A stretch of DNA of 64,000 bases from Zestomonas insulae (GTDB taxonomy: Bacteria; Pseudomonadota; Gammaproteobacteria; Pseudomonadales; Pseudomonadaceae). Positions within the stretch are counted from its first letter, which is position 1. The number at the start of each line of letters is the position of its first letter. The notes below the pieces were generated by a model that was not told the DNA's origin, searched no databases, and saw only the letters and a list, made by a program, of their open reading frames with translations. Position numbers and translations under genes: made by a program. Positions 44,263-54,388 of this stretch are shown piece after piece. The stretch lies in the NCBI RefSeq assembly GCF_016901015.1, contig NZ_JAFEUP010000001.1, positions 248,001 to 312,000 on the forward strand. Reading direction: 5' to 3'.

Positions 44263-45150
44263 ATGTCTGGCGATCACAAATTCCTGGCTCACGTCGAGTC
44301 TCCTCACAGCATCATCACGGCCATTGACCTAGCTGCTCGCTTCCCTGAGGTTTTAGCCAACAGCCAAGCGCGTTATCAGGGCGATATATCTCTGTTCAAG
44401 CAGCTTGCTAACGAATCTCGCACAACCTCCGACCTACTTAGCCGGATTCGAACCACCGAATTCAATGGCACTCAGCGGATGACGCTGCTCAAAATTTTCC
44501 GCCGCTGCGTCTCCCCCATCATTGACACGGAAATGGCAAAGAAAATCCGAGTCCCCACCTCGACACTCGTTGATAACTATGGGGACACATTCAAGCCAAT
44601 CGACATCATTCGCGAGCAGTTCAATTCCTTTACACCACTAGAAGAGGCGGCTCTCGCTGCGTTGGTTGGTGAGTACGACACTCGCGGTCAGTTGGGCTAC
44701 AAGCTGACAGATCGATTCTTCTCGTGGTTTGAGAACACATTCCACGGCGGCTTCACCATCGACGGTCCCCGTGGAGCAGGCCGCGACATCGAACTCAGTT
44801 CTGTTTTTGAGAACTTCAATGGCGACTATCCATGCGATTTCGTAATCAAGGACACTAGCAAACAAGTCTGCGCGGTTGGATTCGCTCGATACGACTCAAC
44901 TCGTGGCGGGGCTCAGTCTGATGATCGTACCGGTGGTAACTCGGACAAAGTGGCAAAAGCCATGGCTTTCTGCCAAGAATTTGGCCATCAATTCCGCATC
45001 ATTTTCCTGGCTGACGGCCCAGGCCTAGCGCATAAAGACACATGGTACGAGTCGTGTAAGCTCGATGGAATGTGGGATGGCGCGGTCAGAGTGACAACCC
45101 TGAAAACCGCGCCTGAACGTGTTACTGCGGATTGGCTTCTGGGGCGCTGA
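44263..45150 (+). CDS. Probable type II restriction endonuclease
   Basis: A 295-residue protein. The C-terminal half has the segment DIELSSVFENFNGDYPCDFVIKD followed by VCAVGFARYDSTRGGAQSDDRTGGNSDKV, a pattern known from type II restriction enzymes; the acidic residues around CDF and the following strand are the likely catalytic core. The convergent neighbour is a DNA methyltransferase and the two genes overlap by 29 bp at their 3' ends, which fits a restriction-modification pair. GGAGG lies 6 nt before the ATG. The recognition site cannot be read from the sequence. Confidence 0.65.
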   Translation: MSGDHKFLAHVESPHSIITAIDLAARFPEVLANSQARYQGDISLFKQLANESRTTSDLLSRIRTTEFNGTQRMTLLKIFRRCVSPIIDTEMAKKIRVPTSTLVDNYGDTFKPIDIIREQFNSFTPLEEAALAALVGEYDTRGQLGYKLTDRFFSWFENTFHGGFTIDGPRGAGRDIELSSVFENFNGDYPCDFVIKDTSKQVCAVGFARYDSTRGGAQSDDRTGGNSDKVAKAMAFCQEFGHQFRIIFLADGPGLAHKDTWYESCKLDGMWDGAVRVTTLKTAPERVTADWLLGR

Positions 45151-46360
45151 TTGCGTTGTAAAGCTCTAGCACCTCTACTTTAGCGCTCGCTGCTGTCATG
45201 GCGTCGATATAGATATTAAATTCACCTGAAGTCTCTTCGTGCCTCACTGCCGTTGTTTCACCAAACAGCGGCAGCTCATCTTGCGCACTTGGCTCTTTTT
45301 TGACGAAATCTCCCATGGGGGCTCGCCCTCTCTTCAGGCGTTCGATCACGGTTTTTGCTGACGCGAAGGACTCGTCTATTCCAATCCATTTCCGGCCTAA
45401 AGAGCTGGCTGCATGGACTGTGCTTCCCGACCCGCAGAACGGGTCAATCACCAGATCTCCAGGGTTGCTGCTCGCCTCGACAATCATTTTCATCATGTCG
45501 AAGTTCTTCTCAGTTGGATAGCCAGTCACAAGAATGGCTTGGTGATGCGCATCCCTGAACTCCTCCCAATAGTCTGTATACCCAATAGATTTGGTTTCTG
45601 TTAGATAAACCTTTCTTCTCGGGTTTCCATTTTTTGACCAGTGGATTTCACCGTTTGCATCTAGTGCATCAAGCTTTTCAGGGACGTACTGCCAATGCTT
45701 TCCAGTGGGCGGCATCATACCGCGCCATTCGCCGCCTGTTGCACCGTGCCTAACACCTGGCGCATGGACTGGGACCAGTTTGTACTGCCCTTTTGAATCA
45801 ACCTTTGAATACTCTTTTGCTATCCACTCCGGATCTGGCTTTTTGGCTGGTTTATTCCAGATATAGTTCTTTCCTTTACTATAGAAAAGAATATAATCAT
45901 TGATATTAGCGTATTGATTCTTCGTAAAATTCTTACTACTACACTTCCTGCGACTAATCAGGCTCAGGAAGTTATCTCGACCAAACACTTCATCAAGTAT
46001 AAATTTCAGCTCACCAACCATCTGATGCCCAATATGGACATAGATGCTTCCATCTTCATCAAGCAGCTCACGTAACAGAACGAACCTTCGACGCATGAAT
46101 TCAAGGTATGCGGCTTCGGTCAATGTGTCGCTATAAGCATGCTCACTATTTCTTGATGAGAAACCGAGCCCTGTCGCGTACGGGGGATCAAGGTAGATCA
46201 GCTTTGCTTTGACGCCATCCTGAACAAGACGATTCAGCGCGAGCCAATTGTCTGACCAAATGAAGCTATCTTCCTGAATTGCGGTGTTCTCTAATTCTCC
46301 GCCATCAGTCATCTTCACAAACTGAACATCACGAGGCTGAAGAATATCTTCTTCGTCCAT
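45122..46360 (-). CDS. Beta-class DNA methyltransferase of the restriction-modification pair
   Basis: The catalytic motif IV (YLDPPYATG) lies near the N-terminus and motif I (DPFCGSGSTVHAAS) near the C-terminus, the order of beta-class N4-cytosine or N6-adenine methyltransferases. The region between (~130-260) is the target-recognition domain. I start at ATG 46360 (MDEEDILQPRD): a perfect palindrome, GGGTAACTAATAGTTACCC at 46368-46386, sits directly upstream as a likely operator, and the 41 residues encoded beyond it to the ATG at 46483 look non-coding. It protects the host DNA from the partner nuclease. Confidence 0.85.
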   Translation of the reverse strand: MDEEDILQPRDVQFVKMTDGGELENTAIQEDSFIWSDNWLALNRLVQDGVKAKLIYLDPPYATGLGFSSRNSEHAYSDTLTEAAYLEFMRRRFVLLRELLDEDGSIYVHIGHQMVGELKFILDEVFGRDNFLSLISRRKCSSKNFTKNQYANINDYILFYSKGKNYIWNKPAKKPDPEWIAKEYSKVDSKGQYKLVPVHAPGVRHGATGGEWRGMMPPTGKHWQYVPEKLDALDANGEIHWSKNGNPRRKVYLTETKSIGYTDYWEEFRDAHHQAILVTGYPTEKNFDMMKMIVEASSNPGDLVIDPFCGSGSTVHAASSLGRKWIGIDESFASAKTVIERLKRGRAPMGDFVKKEPSAQDELPLFGETTAVRHEETSGEFNIYIDAMTAASAKVEVLELYNAISAPEANPQ

Positions 46361-46367
46361 TTTTCCA

Positions 46368-46386
46368 GGGTAACTAATAGTTACCC
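46368..46386. promoter_or_regulatory. Palindromic operator candidate of the methyltransferase gene
   Basis: GGGTAACTA and TAGTTACCC flank one central A. The palindrome ends 8 bp before the chosen ATG, where a bound protein would block translation initiation or transcription. Methyltransferases and controller proteins of R-M systems often regulate from such sites. Confidence 0.45.
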
Positions 46387-46559
46387 GAGCCCCTGTGGGC
46401 GGGAGTGCTGGTGTAAGCTCGCACGCCTCCGCTCTACGAGCGTCAGGCCCCCCGATTTCTTTTTTGTTCAGTCCGACGGCCATGTTTAAATTCCGGTAAC
46501 CAGGAAACCTAAAAATTGATTCTAGCTGCGCATGGGCGCGGGATCAAATTTATGATCCC

Positions 46560-47831
46560 TTACCCCACCCTCGGCAGCCCCCGCCAACTCGTCGTGTAGC
46601 TCGGAGACAGCATCTCCCTTTTCATCTCCCAAGCCCGACCTTCCGGCCACACCGTCCCCACCCGAACAGCTCCCCTCCCGTACCTGGCGTTCAGCAGATC
46701 AATGGTCTCCATCAGCTTCCCGACATTCTTTCGCGGCGGCTCCGCAAACAGATCAGGCGTGTACTCATCAGCTCGCACCAGATTTGTCAGCAAAACGCCA
46801 ACTTTCGAGTACGCATAACCGTTCCGAAAGATGCGTGACAGCGCTTGGTTTGCAGCTTGAGTCATCAGCATCGTGTCGTTCGTTGGATGCGGAAGGATGC
46901 AGCGCGCACTGGTGAAGTAGCGCTCGCGCTCTTCGACGAAACCTGAAGTCTGGAGGCTGAGAACCATTTCGTCAGCCAATGAACCCTGCTCGCGGAGCTT
47001 CTCTGCTGCACGCGCTACGTAACTCGCCAGAGCCTCGCGAATGGGCTCGATGCTCTTCAGCTTCGTGCCGAACATCTTGCTGCTACAGATCTCATTCTTG
47101 AGGTCGGGAGCTTGGTGCATACGCAGCCACTCTTCGCCTCGCAGCTCACGAGCCGTGCGCTCCAGGACGCGGCCAAATACTTTTCTGATCAGAGTGAGAT
47201 CTGCGTGAGCGAGATGCCAGGCCGTGTTTATGTTCATCGCCTGTAGCGTTTTTGAGAGTCGGCGACCGACGCCCCAGACTTCATCTACGGGTGCCACCTG
47301 GAGCAGCTTGTCACGCCGTACAGGGTCAGTCAGATCTACTACGCCACCAGTCTTCTGCCATTTTTTGGCGGCGAAATTAGCGAGCTTTGCGAGTGTTTTG
47401 GTGTTCGCTATGCCGACACCCACAGGCATTGCGCATTCACTCCAGACGCGCTGTTTGATGGCCTTCCCGATGTCTGTCAGATCACCTTGCAGGCCCGTCA
47501 GGTCGGCCCAAGATTCATCAATGCTGTACTGCTCAATGTCTGGCACACAGCTATGAATGCAGCGCATGACTTTGGCCGATACATCGGCATAGAGAGCGTA
47601 ATTGCTTGAGAAGGCCTCTACACCAAGCTGGCGAAGTTGGTCACGTATCTTGAAGTAAGCAGCTCCCATCTCGATGCCGAGAGCTTTTGCTTCATGTGTA
47701 CGAGCAATGACGCAGCCGTCGTTGTTGCTGAGTACCACTATCGGTGTTGTCGCTAGCTCGGGCCGGAAAATGCGCTCGCACGAGCAGTAGAAGCTGTTGC
47801 AGTCGATCAGCGCGTACACACGTCGAGTCAT
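46560..47831 (-). CDS. umuC: UmuC-like Y-family DNA polymerase (DNA polymerase V catalytic subunit)
   Basis: A 423-residue Y-family polymerase. The catalytic sites are visible: [17 protein letters not shown] (D at ~7, with steric gate-region residues), [12 protein letters not shown] (the SIDE motif near 101-104), and a helix-hairpin-helix region ([15 protein letters not shown]). The C-terminal UmuC-specific extension ([21 protein letters not shown]) is present. The ATG at 47831 overlaps umuD by 4 bp; a longer frame upstream reads through umuD. It copies damaged DNA and is controlled by the SOS box at 48272. A RulB-like mobile variant is common on Pseudomonas plasmids and islands. Confidence 0.92.
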   Translation of the reverse strand: MTRRVYALIDCNSFYCSCERIFRPELATTPIVVLSNNDGCVIARTHEAKALGIEMGAAYFKIRDQLRQLGVEAFSSNYALYADVSAKVMRCIHSCVPDIEQYSIDESWADLTGLQGDLTDIGKAIKQRVWSECAMPVGVGIANTKTLAKLANFAAKKWQKTGGVVDLTDPVRRDKLLQVAPVDEVWGVGRRLSKTLQAMNINTAWHLAHADLTLIRKVFGRVLERTARELRGEEWLRMHQAPDLKNEICSSKMFGTKLKSIEPIREALASYVARAAEKLREQGSLADEMVLSLQTSGFVEERERYFTSARCILPHPTNDTMLMTQAANQALSRIFRNGYAYSKVGVLLTNLVRADEYTPDLFAEPPRKNVGKLMETIDLLNARYGRGAVRVGTVWPEGRAWEMKREMLSPSYTTSWRGLPRVG

Positions 47832-48259
47832 GGGCGCAGATCTCTGAACAGGAAATCGACGATACCCCAGAGCACAACCTCTCCCTGGTCGGCTAGGCGC
47901 TGGCACTCCCCTGCCCGGCCTATCGTAACCAGTGAGCGTTTCTTTTCTGCGTCTGTGAGTATCGAGCAGAGTTTGAATTCATGGTCGATGACGACGATTG
48001 CAGCGCGGCCAGGGTCTGCTTGGCCCACCCGGTTCACGACCAGGACATCATGCTGGTAGATGCCGAGGCCAGCCAGCGCGTCGCTGTCAGCGATCCAGAG
48101 CCAAATGTGTGGCGCTCCGAGGCCGACGAATTCGTCGATGCTGAGAGGGCCTTGTTCGTGATCGCCTGCTGGAGACTGAAAGCCCGTGATCTTCAGCTTT
48201 TCTGGTGAAAGGCATAGGCGCTCGATTCGGCGGCCTGGGGTCAAAAATGCTGAGTTCAT
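47828..48259 (-). CDS. umuD: UmuD-like S24 peptidase (polymerase V accessory subunit)
   Basis: A 143-residue UmuD homologue. The self-cleavage region reads [13 protein letters not shown], matching the G-F-x-S-P-A pattern. The catalytic Ser is kept in a changed context (IADSDAL instead of GDSM; S59), and the general-base Lys is displaced: EFKLC puts Lys (K96) two residues before the usual EFTVK position. Cleavage to UmuD' may therefore be altered. It precedes umuC with a 4-bp overlap. The start is 13 bp downstream of the SOS box. Confidence 0.85.
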   Translation of the reverse strand: MNSAFLTPGRRIERLCLSPEKLKITGFQSPAGDHEQGPLSIDEFVGLGAPHIWLWIADSDALAGLGIYQHDVLVVNRVGQADPGRAAIVVIDHEFKLCSILTDAEKKRSLVTIGRAGECQRLADQGEVVLWGIVDFLFRDLRP

Positions 48260-48271
48260 GGGCTTCTCAAA

Positions 48272-48291
48272 TACTGTATATGCGTCCAGTA
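48272..48291. promoter_or_regulatory. LexA (SOS) box between umuDC and the SRAP-like gene
   Basis: TACTGTATATGCGTCCAGTA keeps the TACTGTATAT half of the LexA consensus exactly and the CAGTA end of the other half. It ends 13 bp from the umuD start and 35 bp from the divergent SRAP-like start, so LexA could control both. Confidence 0.85.
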
Positions 48292-48325
48292 TAGTGGGAT
48301 TTTTCTCACGGCCAAGGGGGCAGCG

Positions 48326-48757
48326 ATGTGCGGCGGCGTAGAAATCTCAGGCAGGTACACAAGGACTGGCGAGCAACTGAAGATCTACTTCCCGAATCCG
48401 CGAGCTGCTCTGCCCGTTATAGGTGCCTCAAATGAAGTGGTATGGGTGCCATGGGGCAGAAGACGTGAACAAGCCGGCAAGGGGCCTGCGGGCGGCTGGG
48501 CGAGACTCAGCTCAGTCGATGAGGGGAAATGGGAGAAGTACGGGCCGACTCGGGTTCGCATCCCAGCGGCGAGATTTATGGAAAAAGACGAAGAGAAGGT
48601 GAGCCACTGGTTCGACCTGGAGGCCGGGCAGATAATTGAGGGGCTTGCGATTGGCGAGGGTGAAGAGCGGAAGGTCTACGTGATAACTACAGAAGCACCT
48701 GCGGAGCAGGCATGGGTGCATGAGCGGTGGCCGCTCATATTTCGAATTGAACCCTAA
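48326..48757 (+). CDS. Compact SRAP-like (YedK/HMCES-related) protein
   Basis: A 143-residue protein beginning MCGG, as SRAP proteins begin MCGR with Cys2 as the catalytic nucleophile. The segment VVWVPWGRRREQ resembles the substrate-side loop, and VHERWPLIFRI occupies the place of the SRAP motif HDRMPVIL with its His. Canonical SRAP proteins are ~220 residues, so this is a shortened form. SRAP crosslinks to abasic sites in single-stranded DNA during repair. It is divergent from umuDC with a shared SOS box, which supports a damage-response role. Confidence 0.6.
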   Translation: MCGGVEISGRYTRTGEQLKIYFPNPRAALPVIGASNEVVWVPWGRRREQAGKGPAGGWARLSSVDEGKWEKYGPTRVRIPAARFMEKDEEKVSHWFDLEAGQIIEGLAIGEGEERKVYVITTEAPAEQAWVHERWPLIFRIEP

Positions 48758-48764
48758 ACAGCGC

Positions 48765-48785
48765 TGGACCCTATGTGGACCCTAA
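48765..48785. repeat. Putative integrase arm-type sites, right end
   Basis: TGGACCCTAT (48765) and TGGACCCTAA (48776) are 11 bp apart, the same pair and spacing as at 12867-12887. They lie 78 bp inside the right end of the element. Confidence 0.6.
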
Positions 48786-48818
48786 AAAATTCGAATCCCT
48801 AAAAACGCCGCCCATAAA

Positions 48819-48850
48819 AAAATCCAAGCACCCGTAAGTGATTGGATTTT
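48819..48850. terminator. Terminator-like hairpin after tRNA-Pro
   Basis: AAAATCCAA pairs with TTGGATTTT around an inner CAC/GTG pair. It lies 13 bp past the CCA end of tRNA-Pro and has T/A runs on both sides, so it may end tRNA transcription now that the original terminator (12643-12670) has been displaced. Confidence 0.6.
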
Positions 48851-48862
48851 CTAGGGTTATTT

Positions 48863-48940
<78 letters not shown>

Positions 48941-49023
48941 CAGGTAAAACGGCCTTCGAGCAGCTCGAAAGCGGATCGAACTATATACTAAGCGTCTGAT
49001 ATTTGGAAGTTTTCTGGATAGCA

Positions 49024-49380
49024 CTACTTGCGCAGAACTGACAAAACGTCTTCCAGCTCAGTAATCGTTTGCCGAATGAGTTGCTTGTACTGAGTAGTGT
49101 CGTCCTTCGCATCATCGCTGGAAAGTCGCTGACGAGCACCACCAATGGTGAAACCCTGATCGTAAAGCAGCGCGCGAATCTGACGGATCATCAGCACATC
49201 CTGACGCTGATAATACCGTCGATTTCCACGCCGCTTGACGGGATTCAGCTGATCGAATTCTTGCTCCCAGTACCGCAGAACATGGGGCTTCACCGCGCAT
49301 AGATCACTGACTTCACCGATGGTGAAATAGCGCTTGCCCGGGATCGGCGGAAGCTCGTCGTTATGACTTGGTTCCAGCAT
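49024..49380 (-). CDS. MerR-family transcriptional regulator
   Basis: A 118-residue MerR-type protein: [30 protein letters not shown], wing [37 protein letters not shown], then a short dimerisation helix. It has no effector domain. This small MerR protein follows ihfA in Pseudomonas and other gamma-proteobacteria; its target is not well established. Its start overlaps the end of ihfA by 20 bp, so it belongs to the pheST-ihfA transcript. Confidence 0.92.
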   Translation of the reverse strand: MLEPSHNDELPPIPGKRYFTIGEVSDLCAVKPHVLRYWEQEFDQLNPVKRRGNRRYYQRQDVLMIRQIRALLYDQGFTIGGARQRLSSDDAKDDTTQYKQLIRQTITELEDVLSVLRK

Positions 49381-49663
49381 AGGCTTCGACTCTGGCTTTC
49401 AGTTTCTGGCCTGGGCGGAAAGTCACGACACGGCGAGCCGTAATCGGAATTTCCTCCCCCGTCTTCGGGTTACGTCCGGGGCGCTGACGCTTGTCCCTGA
49501 GGTCGAAATTGCCGAATCCCGACAATTTGACCTGCTCGTTAAGCTCTAAGGCTTGGCGAATCTCCTCGAAGAAGAGCTCCACCAATTCCTTGGCCTCTCG
49601 CTTATTCAAGCCTAGCTCTTCATACAGACGTTCCGCCAATTCAGCTTTCGTCAGAGCCCCCAT
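49361..49663 (-). CDS. ihfA: Integration host factor alpha subunit
   Basis: A 100-residue HU/IHF-fold protein with the IHF-alpha type N-terminus ([36 protein letters not shown]) and the DNA-bending arm with [27 protein letters not shown], including the intercalating Pro. IHF bends DNA in sigma-54 transcription, recombination and replication, so it could assist both the sigma-54 promoters at the left of the window and integrase action. It lies 3 bp behind pheT, the usual order. Confidence 0.97.
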   Translation of the reverse strand: MGALTKAELAERLYEELGLNKREAKELVELFFEEIRQALELNEQVKLSGFGNFDLRDKRQRPGRNPKTGEEIPITARRVVTFRPGQKLKARVEAYAGTKS

Positions 49664-49666
49664 ACG

Positions 49667-52045
49667 TTACTTCCTTAACGTGGCATTGAACCTTTGTTCC
49701 AGCAAGGCGAGGATATTCTGCGTTGTACTACTCACCTCATCGTCATTAAGAGTGCGCGATGGATGTTGCCAGGTCAAGCCGACAGCCAGGCTTTTTCTAT
49801 GCGGATCAATACCTTTACCGTGATAGACGTCAAACAGTCTGAGGTCCGTCAGCCATTCTCCCGCAGCGTCCCTGATCGCTTCGAGCACGGTTTCAGCAGC
49901 CACTTCGCGATCGACCAGTAGTGCCAAGTCACGGCGCACCTCTGGAAAGCGCGACAGCTCACTGTACTTCGGCATAGTACCTTCGAAGATTTCGGCCAAC
50001 ACGAGCTCAAAAAGGAAAACCGGCTGCTCGATATCCAGTGACTTCGCCAGCTCCGGATGCAACGCACCCAGGAAGCCAACCAAGCGCCCGTCCCGCTCGA
50101 TCCGCGCGGCCTGCCCTGGGTGCAGTGCCGGGTGTTCGCCCGCCACGAAGCGGAAGGCCTCCGGAGCACCTGCCTGCCCAAACAGCGCCTCGACGTCCGC
50201 CTTGAGGTCATAGAAGTCTATGGAATCGCGACCATTTGCCCAGCCTTCCGGCAAGCGAGACCCAGTCACAACACCGGCGAGCATCGCCTCCTGCTTCAAG
50301 CCCGGCAGCTGACCGACAAAACGTAGCCCGCTTTCAAAAAGGCGGACGCGCGTTTGCTGCCGGTTGAGATTGTGCTGAAGGGCCTTGATCAGCCCCGGCC
50401 AAAGCGAGCTGCGCATGGCTGCCATGTCGGCCGAGATCGGGTTGGCCAACTGCAACGGCTCGACACTCGGACTGAACAGCGCGAACAGTTTTGGATCGAT
50501 GAAGCTATAGGTAATGGCTTCTTGATAGTCACGCGCGACCAACAAGCGGCGCAGCTTTGGCAGCTCGGCGCGAGCCTCGGGCTTGGCCTGCGGCGCCAAC
50601 CGCGCTTGCGGATAGCGAACCGGTAGCCGGTTGTAACCATAGAGGCGGCCCAACTCTTCAATCAGATCAACTTCCAAGCTGATATCAAAACGATGACTCG
50701 GCACCTTCACTTGCCACTGGCCGGCGGCCTGGGCAATCACGCCAAACCCCAAGGCAGAAAGCAGACGTTCAATCTCGTCGCTCGCCATATCCATGCCAAG
50801 CATCTGACTGATGCGCTCGGCGCGCAGGACAATCGGCTCGACCTTCGGCAGATCGGAGTCGCTGACCACTTCAATGATCGGCCCAGGCTGACCTCCGACT
50901 ACCTCCAGCAGCAGTGCCGTGGCACGCTCCATGGCCTCGCGCGCCAACTGCGAGTCCACGCCTCGCTCGAAGCGATGGGAGGAGTCGGTGTGCAAGCCAT
51001 ACGAGCGCGCCTTCCCGGCAATGGCGACGGCGTCGAAGAAGGCACTCTCCAGGAACAGGTCGCAGGTCTTCTCGCTGACCCCACTGTGCTCGCCACCCAT
51101 AACCCCGGCGATTGCCAAGGCGCGCTGGTGGTCGGCAATAACCAGCGTATCCGCGCGTAAGCTGGCCTCTTGGCCATCCAGAAGCACCAGCTTCTCGCCC
51201 GCCTCCGCCATCCGCACTCGGATGCCACCGTTAATTTCGGCAAGATCGAAGGCGTGCATCGGCTGCCCAAGCTCGAGCATCACATAGTTGGTGATGTCCA
51301 CCGCGGCGTCGATGCTGCGGATGCCAGAGCGGCGCAGGCGCTCAACCATCCACAATGGAGTTGGCTTTGACAGGTCGACGCCACGAACGACTCGACCAAG
51401 GTAGCGCGGGCAGGCTGCAGACGCCGACACCTCCACCGGGCGCACCTCACCGTGGCTCGCCGGCACGGGAGAAATCACCAGCGGCGTTACCGGAGCCGCG
51501 TAGATCGCACCGACTTCGCGGGCCAAACCAGCCAGCGACAAGCAATCGCCACGGTTCGGGGTCAGACCCAGCTCAATGCTGGCATCGTCCAGCGCCAAGT
51601 AGTCACGAATATTGGCACCGAGCGGCGCATCGCCGGCCAACTCCATCAAGCCGCTGTTGTCTTCGCTGATCTGCAGCTCGGAAGCCGAGCACAGCATGCC
51701 GCTGGACTCCACACCCCGTAGTTTGGCCTTCTTGATCTTGAAGTCGCCCGGCAGTTCGGCGCCGATCATCGCGAATGGAATCTTGATGCCCGGACGCGCA
51801 TTCGGGGCACCGCAGACGATCTGGAAGGTGTCGACGCCGTTGCTGACCTGGCACACCCGCAGCTTGTCAGCATCGGGGTGCTGCTCGGTCGCAAGAATCT
51901 CGCCGACCACGATTCCGCTGAACTCACCGGCGGCCGGAATAACGGCATCGACCTCAAGGCCGACCATGGAAAGGCGGGCCACCAACTCGTCGCGCGAAAC
52001 CGAGGGATTGACCCAGCTGCGCAGCCACTGTTCACTGAATTTCAT
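49667..52045 (-). CDS. pheT: Phenylalanyl-tRNA synthetase beta subunit
   Basis: 792 residues, full length. The N-terminal EMAP/tRNA-binding domain (VVGEILATEQHPDADKLRVCQV), B3/B4 editing region, B5 domain and the C-terminal ferredoxin-like anticodon-binding domain (YHGKGIDPHRKSLAVGLTWQHPSRTLNDDEV) are all in order. It forms the alpha2-beta2 enzyme with PheS and edits Tyr-tRNA(Phe). 43 bp behind pheS and 3 bp before ihfA. Confidence 0.98.
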   Translation of the reverse strand: MKFSEQWLRSWVNPSVSRDELVARLSMVGLEVDAVIPAAGEFSGIVVGEILATEQHPDADKLRVCQVSNGVDTFQIVCGAPNARPGIKIPFAMIGAELPGDFKIKKAKLRGVESSGMLCSASELQISEDNSGLMELAGDAPLGANIRDYLALDDASIELGLTPNRGDCLSLAGLAREVGAIYAAPVTPLVISPVPASHGEVRPVEVSASAACPRYLGRVVRGVDLSKPTPLWMVERLRRSGIRSIDAAVDITNYVMLELGQPMHAFDLAEINGGIRVRMAEAGEKLVLLDGQEASLRADTLVIADHQRALAIAGVMGGEHSGVSEKTCDLFLESAFFDAVAIAGKARSYGLHTDSSHRFERGVDSQLAREAMERATALLLEVVGGQPGPIIEVVSDSDLPKVEPIVLRAERISQMLGMDMASDEIERLLSALGFGVIAQAAGQWQVKVPSHRFDISLEVDLIEELGRLYGYNRLPVRYPQARLAPQAKPEARAELPKLRRLLVARDYQEAITYSFIDPKLFALFSPSVEPLQLANPISADMAAMRSSLWPGLIKALQHNLNRQQTRVRLFESGLRFVGQLPGLKQEAMLAGVVTGSRLPEGWANGRDSIDFYDLKADVEALFGQAGAPEAFRFVAGEHPALHPGQAARIERDGRLVGFLGALHPELAKSLDIEQPVFLFELVLAEIFEGTMPKYSELSRFPEVRRDLALLVDREVAAETVLEAIRDAAGEWLTDLRLFDVYHGKGIDPHRKSLAVGLTWQHPSRTLNDDEVSSTTQNILALLEQRFNATLRK

Positions 52046-52088
52046 ACTGTCTGTTCTCCTGAACGAATTCGATTAAGGTCGTGCGGTC

Positions 52089-53105
<1,017 letters not shown>

Positions 53106-53124
53106 CTACGGACTCCAGATACGA

Positions 53125-53158
53125 AATAGGGGAAGAGCACGAAGGCTCTTCCCCTATT
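53125..53158 (-). terminator. Strong hairpin in the pheS leader (terminator or attenuator)
   Basis: A 14-bp perfect stem, AATAGGGGAAGAGC with GCTCTTCCCCTATT, around a 6-base loop ends 20 bp before pheS on the minus strand. It lacks a long T tract (TATTTC follows). A second perfect palindrome, CACCGGGCATGCCCGGTG at 53171-53188, precedes it. Together they suggest partial termination or processing between rplT and pheS. Confidence 0.55.
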
Positions 53159-53200
53159 GGTGACGTTCAGCACCGGGCATGCCCGGTGATTGTCGGGGAC

Positions 53201-53557
53201 TTAAGCCAGAACGGCCTTCGCTTTCTCGACAATCGCAGCAAACGCCGCTTTTTCGTTCACAGCCAGATCGGCCAGAACCTTGCGATCGATCTCGATGGCA
53301 GCTTTTTTCAGGCCAGCGATCAGACGGCTGTAAGACAGACCATTCAGACGAGCACCAGCGTTGATACGAGCGATCCACAGAGCGCGGAACTGACGCTTGC
53401 GCTGACGACGGTCACGGTAGGCGTATTGGCCAGCCTTGATCACCGCTTGCTTAGCAACACGGAACACGCGCGAACGCGCGCCGTAGTAGCCCTTAGCGAG
53501 CTTCAGAATTTTTTTGTGACGAGCACGGGCAATAACGCCGCGTTTTACACGAGCCAT
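53201..53557 (-). CDS. rplT: 50S ribosomal protein L20
   Basis: 118 residues, strongly basic, beginning [39 protein letters not shown], the L20 signature. It binds 23S rRNA during early 50S assembly and in other bacteria represses the infC-rpmI-rplT mRNA. 23 bp after rpmI. Confidence 0.98.
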   Translation of the reverse strand: MARVKRGVIARARHKKILKLAKGYYGARSRVFRVAKQAVIKAGQYAYRDRRQRKRQFRALWIARINAGARLNGLSYSRLIAGLKKAAIEIDRKVLADLAVNEKAAFAAIVEKAKAVLA

Positions 53558-53580
53558 GACTTAATCCTCTTAACCAGAAA

Positions 53581-53775
53581 TCAACGCAGACGCAGGGAGC
53601 GTTCTACACGACGGACATCAGACGGGCTCAGCAACGAAGTGCCGCGCAGCTGACGCTTACGCTTAGTAGTCATTTTGGTGAGGATGTGGCTCTTGAAGGC
53701 GTGCTTGTGCTTGAGGCCACCAGCAGTCTTCTTGAAGCGCTTCGCAGCGCCACTTTTGGTTTTCATCTTTGGCAT
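53581..53775 (-). CDS. rpmI: 50S ribosomal protein L35
   Basis: 64 residues starting [45 protein letters not shown], the complete L35 signature. Between infC and rplT in the standard translation operon, 62 bp after infC. Confidence 0.98.
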   Translation of the reverse strand: MPKMKTKSGAAKRFKKTAGGLKHKHAFKSHILTKMTTKRKRQLRGTSLLSPSDVRRVERSLRLR

Positions 53776-53837
53776 GTTCGGATACTCCGCATTCAGTCAA
53801 TTACACATAACCATAAGGCCTGCCAGTGCCCTAGAGG

Positions 53838-54383
53838 TTATTTTCGCTTTTTGGGAGCGATGACCATCATCAGCTGGCGTCCTTCCAGCTTCGGATGCTG
53901 TTCAACGGTGCCGAGTTCGGCGAGGTCGGCTTCGACCCGCTTCAACAGCTCCATACCCAGCTCCTGGTGAGCCATCTCACGGCCGCGGAATCGCAGAGAT
54001 ACCTTGGCCTTGTCCCCATCTTCAAGGAAACGTACCAGGTTGCGTAGTTTTACCTGGTAATCCCCTTCTTCCGTCCCTGGACGAAACTTGATTTCTTTAA
54101 TCTGTTGCTGGTGCTGGTTCTTCTTCGCCGCAGCAGCCTGCTTCTTCTTCTCGAACAGGTGCTTGCCGTAATCCATGATCCGACAAACCGGCGGAACCGC
54201 GTCGGCAGAAATTTCCACCAGATCCAACTTCGACTCGTCGGCAGCGCGGAGCGCTTCATCGATCGATACGACACCAATCTGTTGGCCATCAGCCCCAATC
54301 AGACGAACCTCACGCGCCGTGATGTTCTCGTTGATCGGCGCTTTAGGTGCGGCCCGCTTATCCTGCCTCATTTCACGCTTAAT
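53838..54383 (-). CDS. infC: Translation initiation factor IF-3 (ATT start)
   Basis: An IF-3 of 181 residues with the N-domain ([24 protein letters not shown]), the Lys-rich linker ([13 protein letters not shown]) and the C-domain ([24 protein letters not shown]). I place the start at an ATT codon at 54383, four codons before the first ATG (54371): GGAG lies exactly 8 nt upstream of this ATT, whereas nothing suitable precedes the ATG. IF-3 discriminates against non-canonical start codons, so an ATT start gives negative autoregulation, as known for infC in enteric bacteria. Only 5 bp separate it from thrS. Confidence 0.93.
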   Translation of the reverse strand: MKREMRQDKRAAPKAPINENITAREVRLIGADGQQIGVVSIDEALRAADESKLDLVEISADAVPPVCRIMDYGKHLFEKKKQAAAAKKNQHQQQIKEIKFRPGTEEGDYQVKLRNLVRFLEDGDKAKVSLRFRGREMAHQELGMELLKRVEADLAELGTVEQHPKLEGRQLMMVIAPKKRK

Positions 54384-54388
54384 AATGT

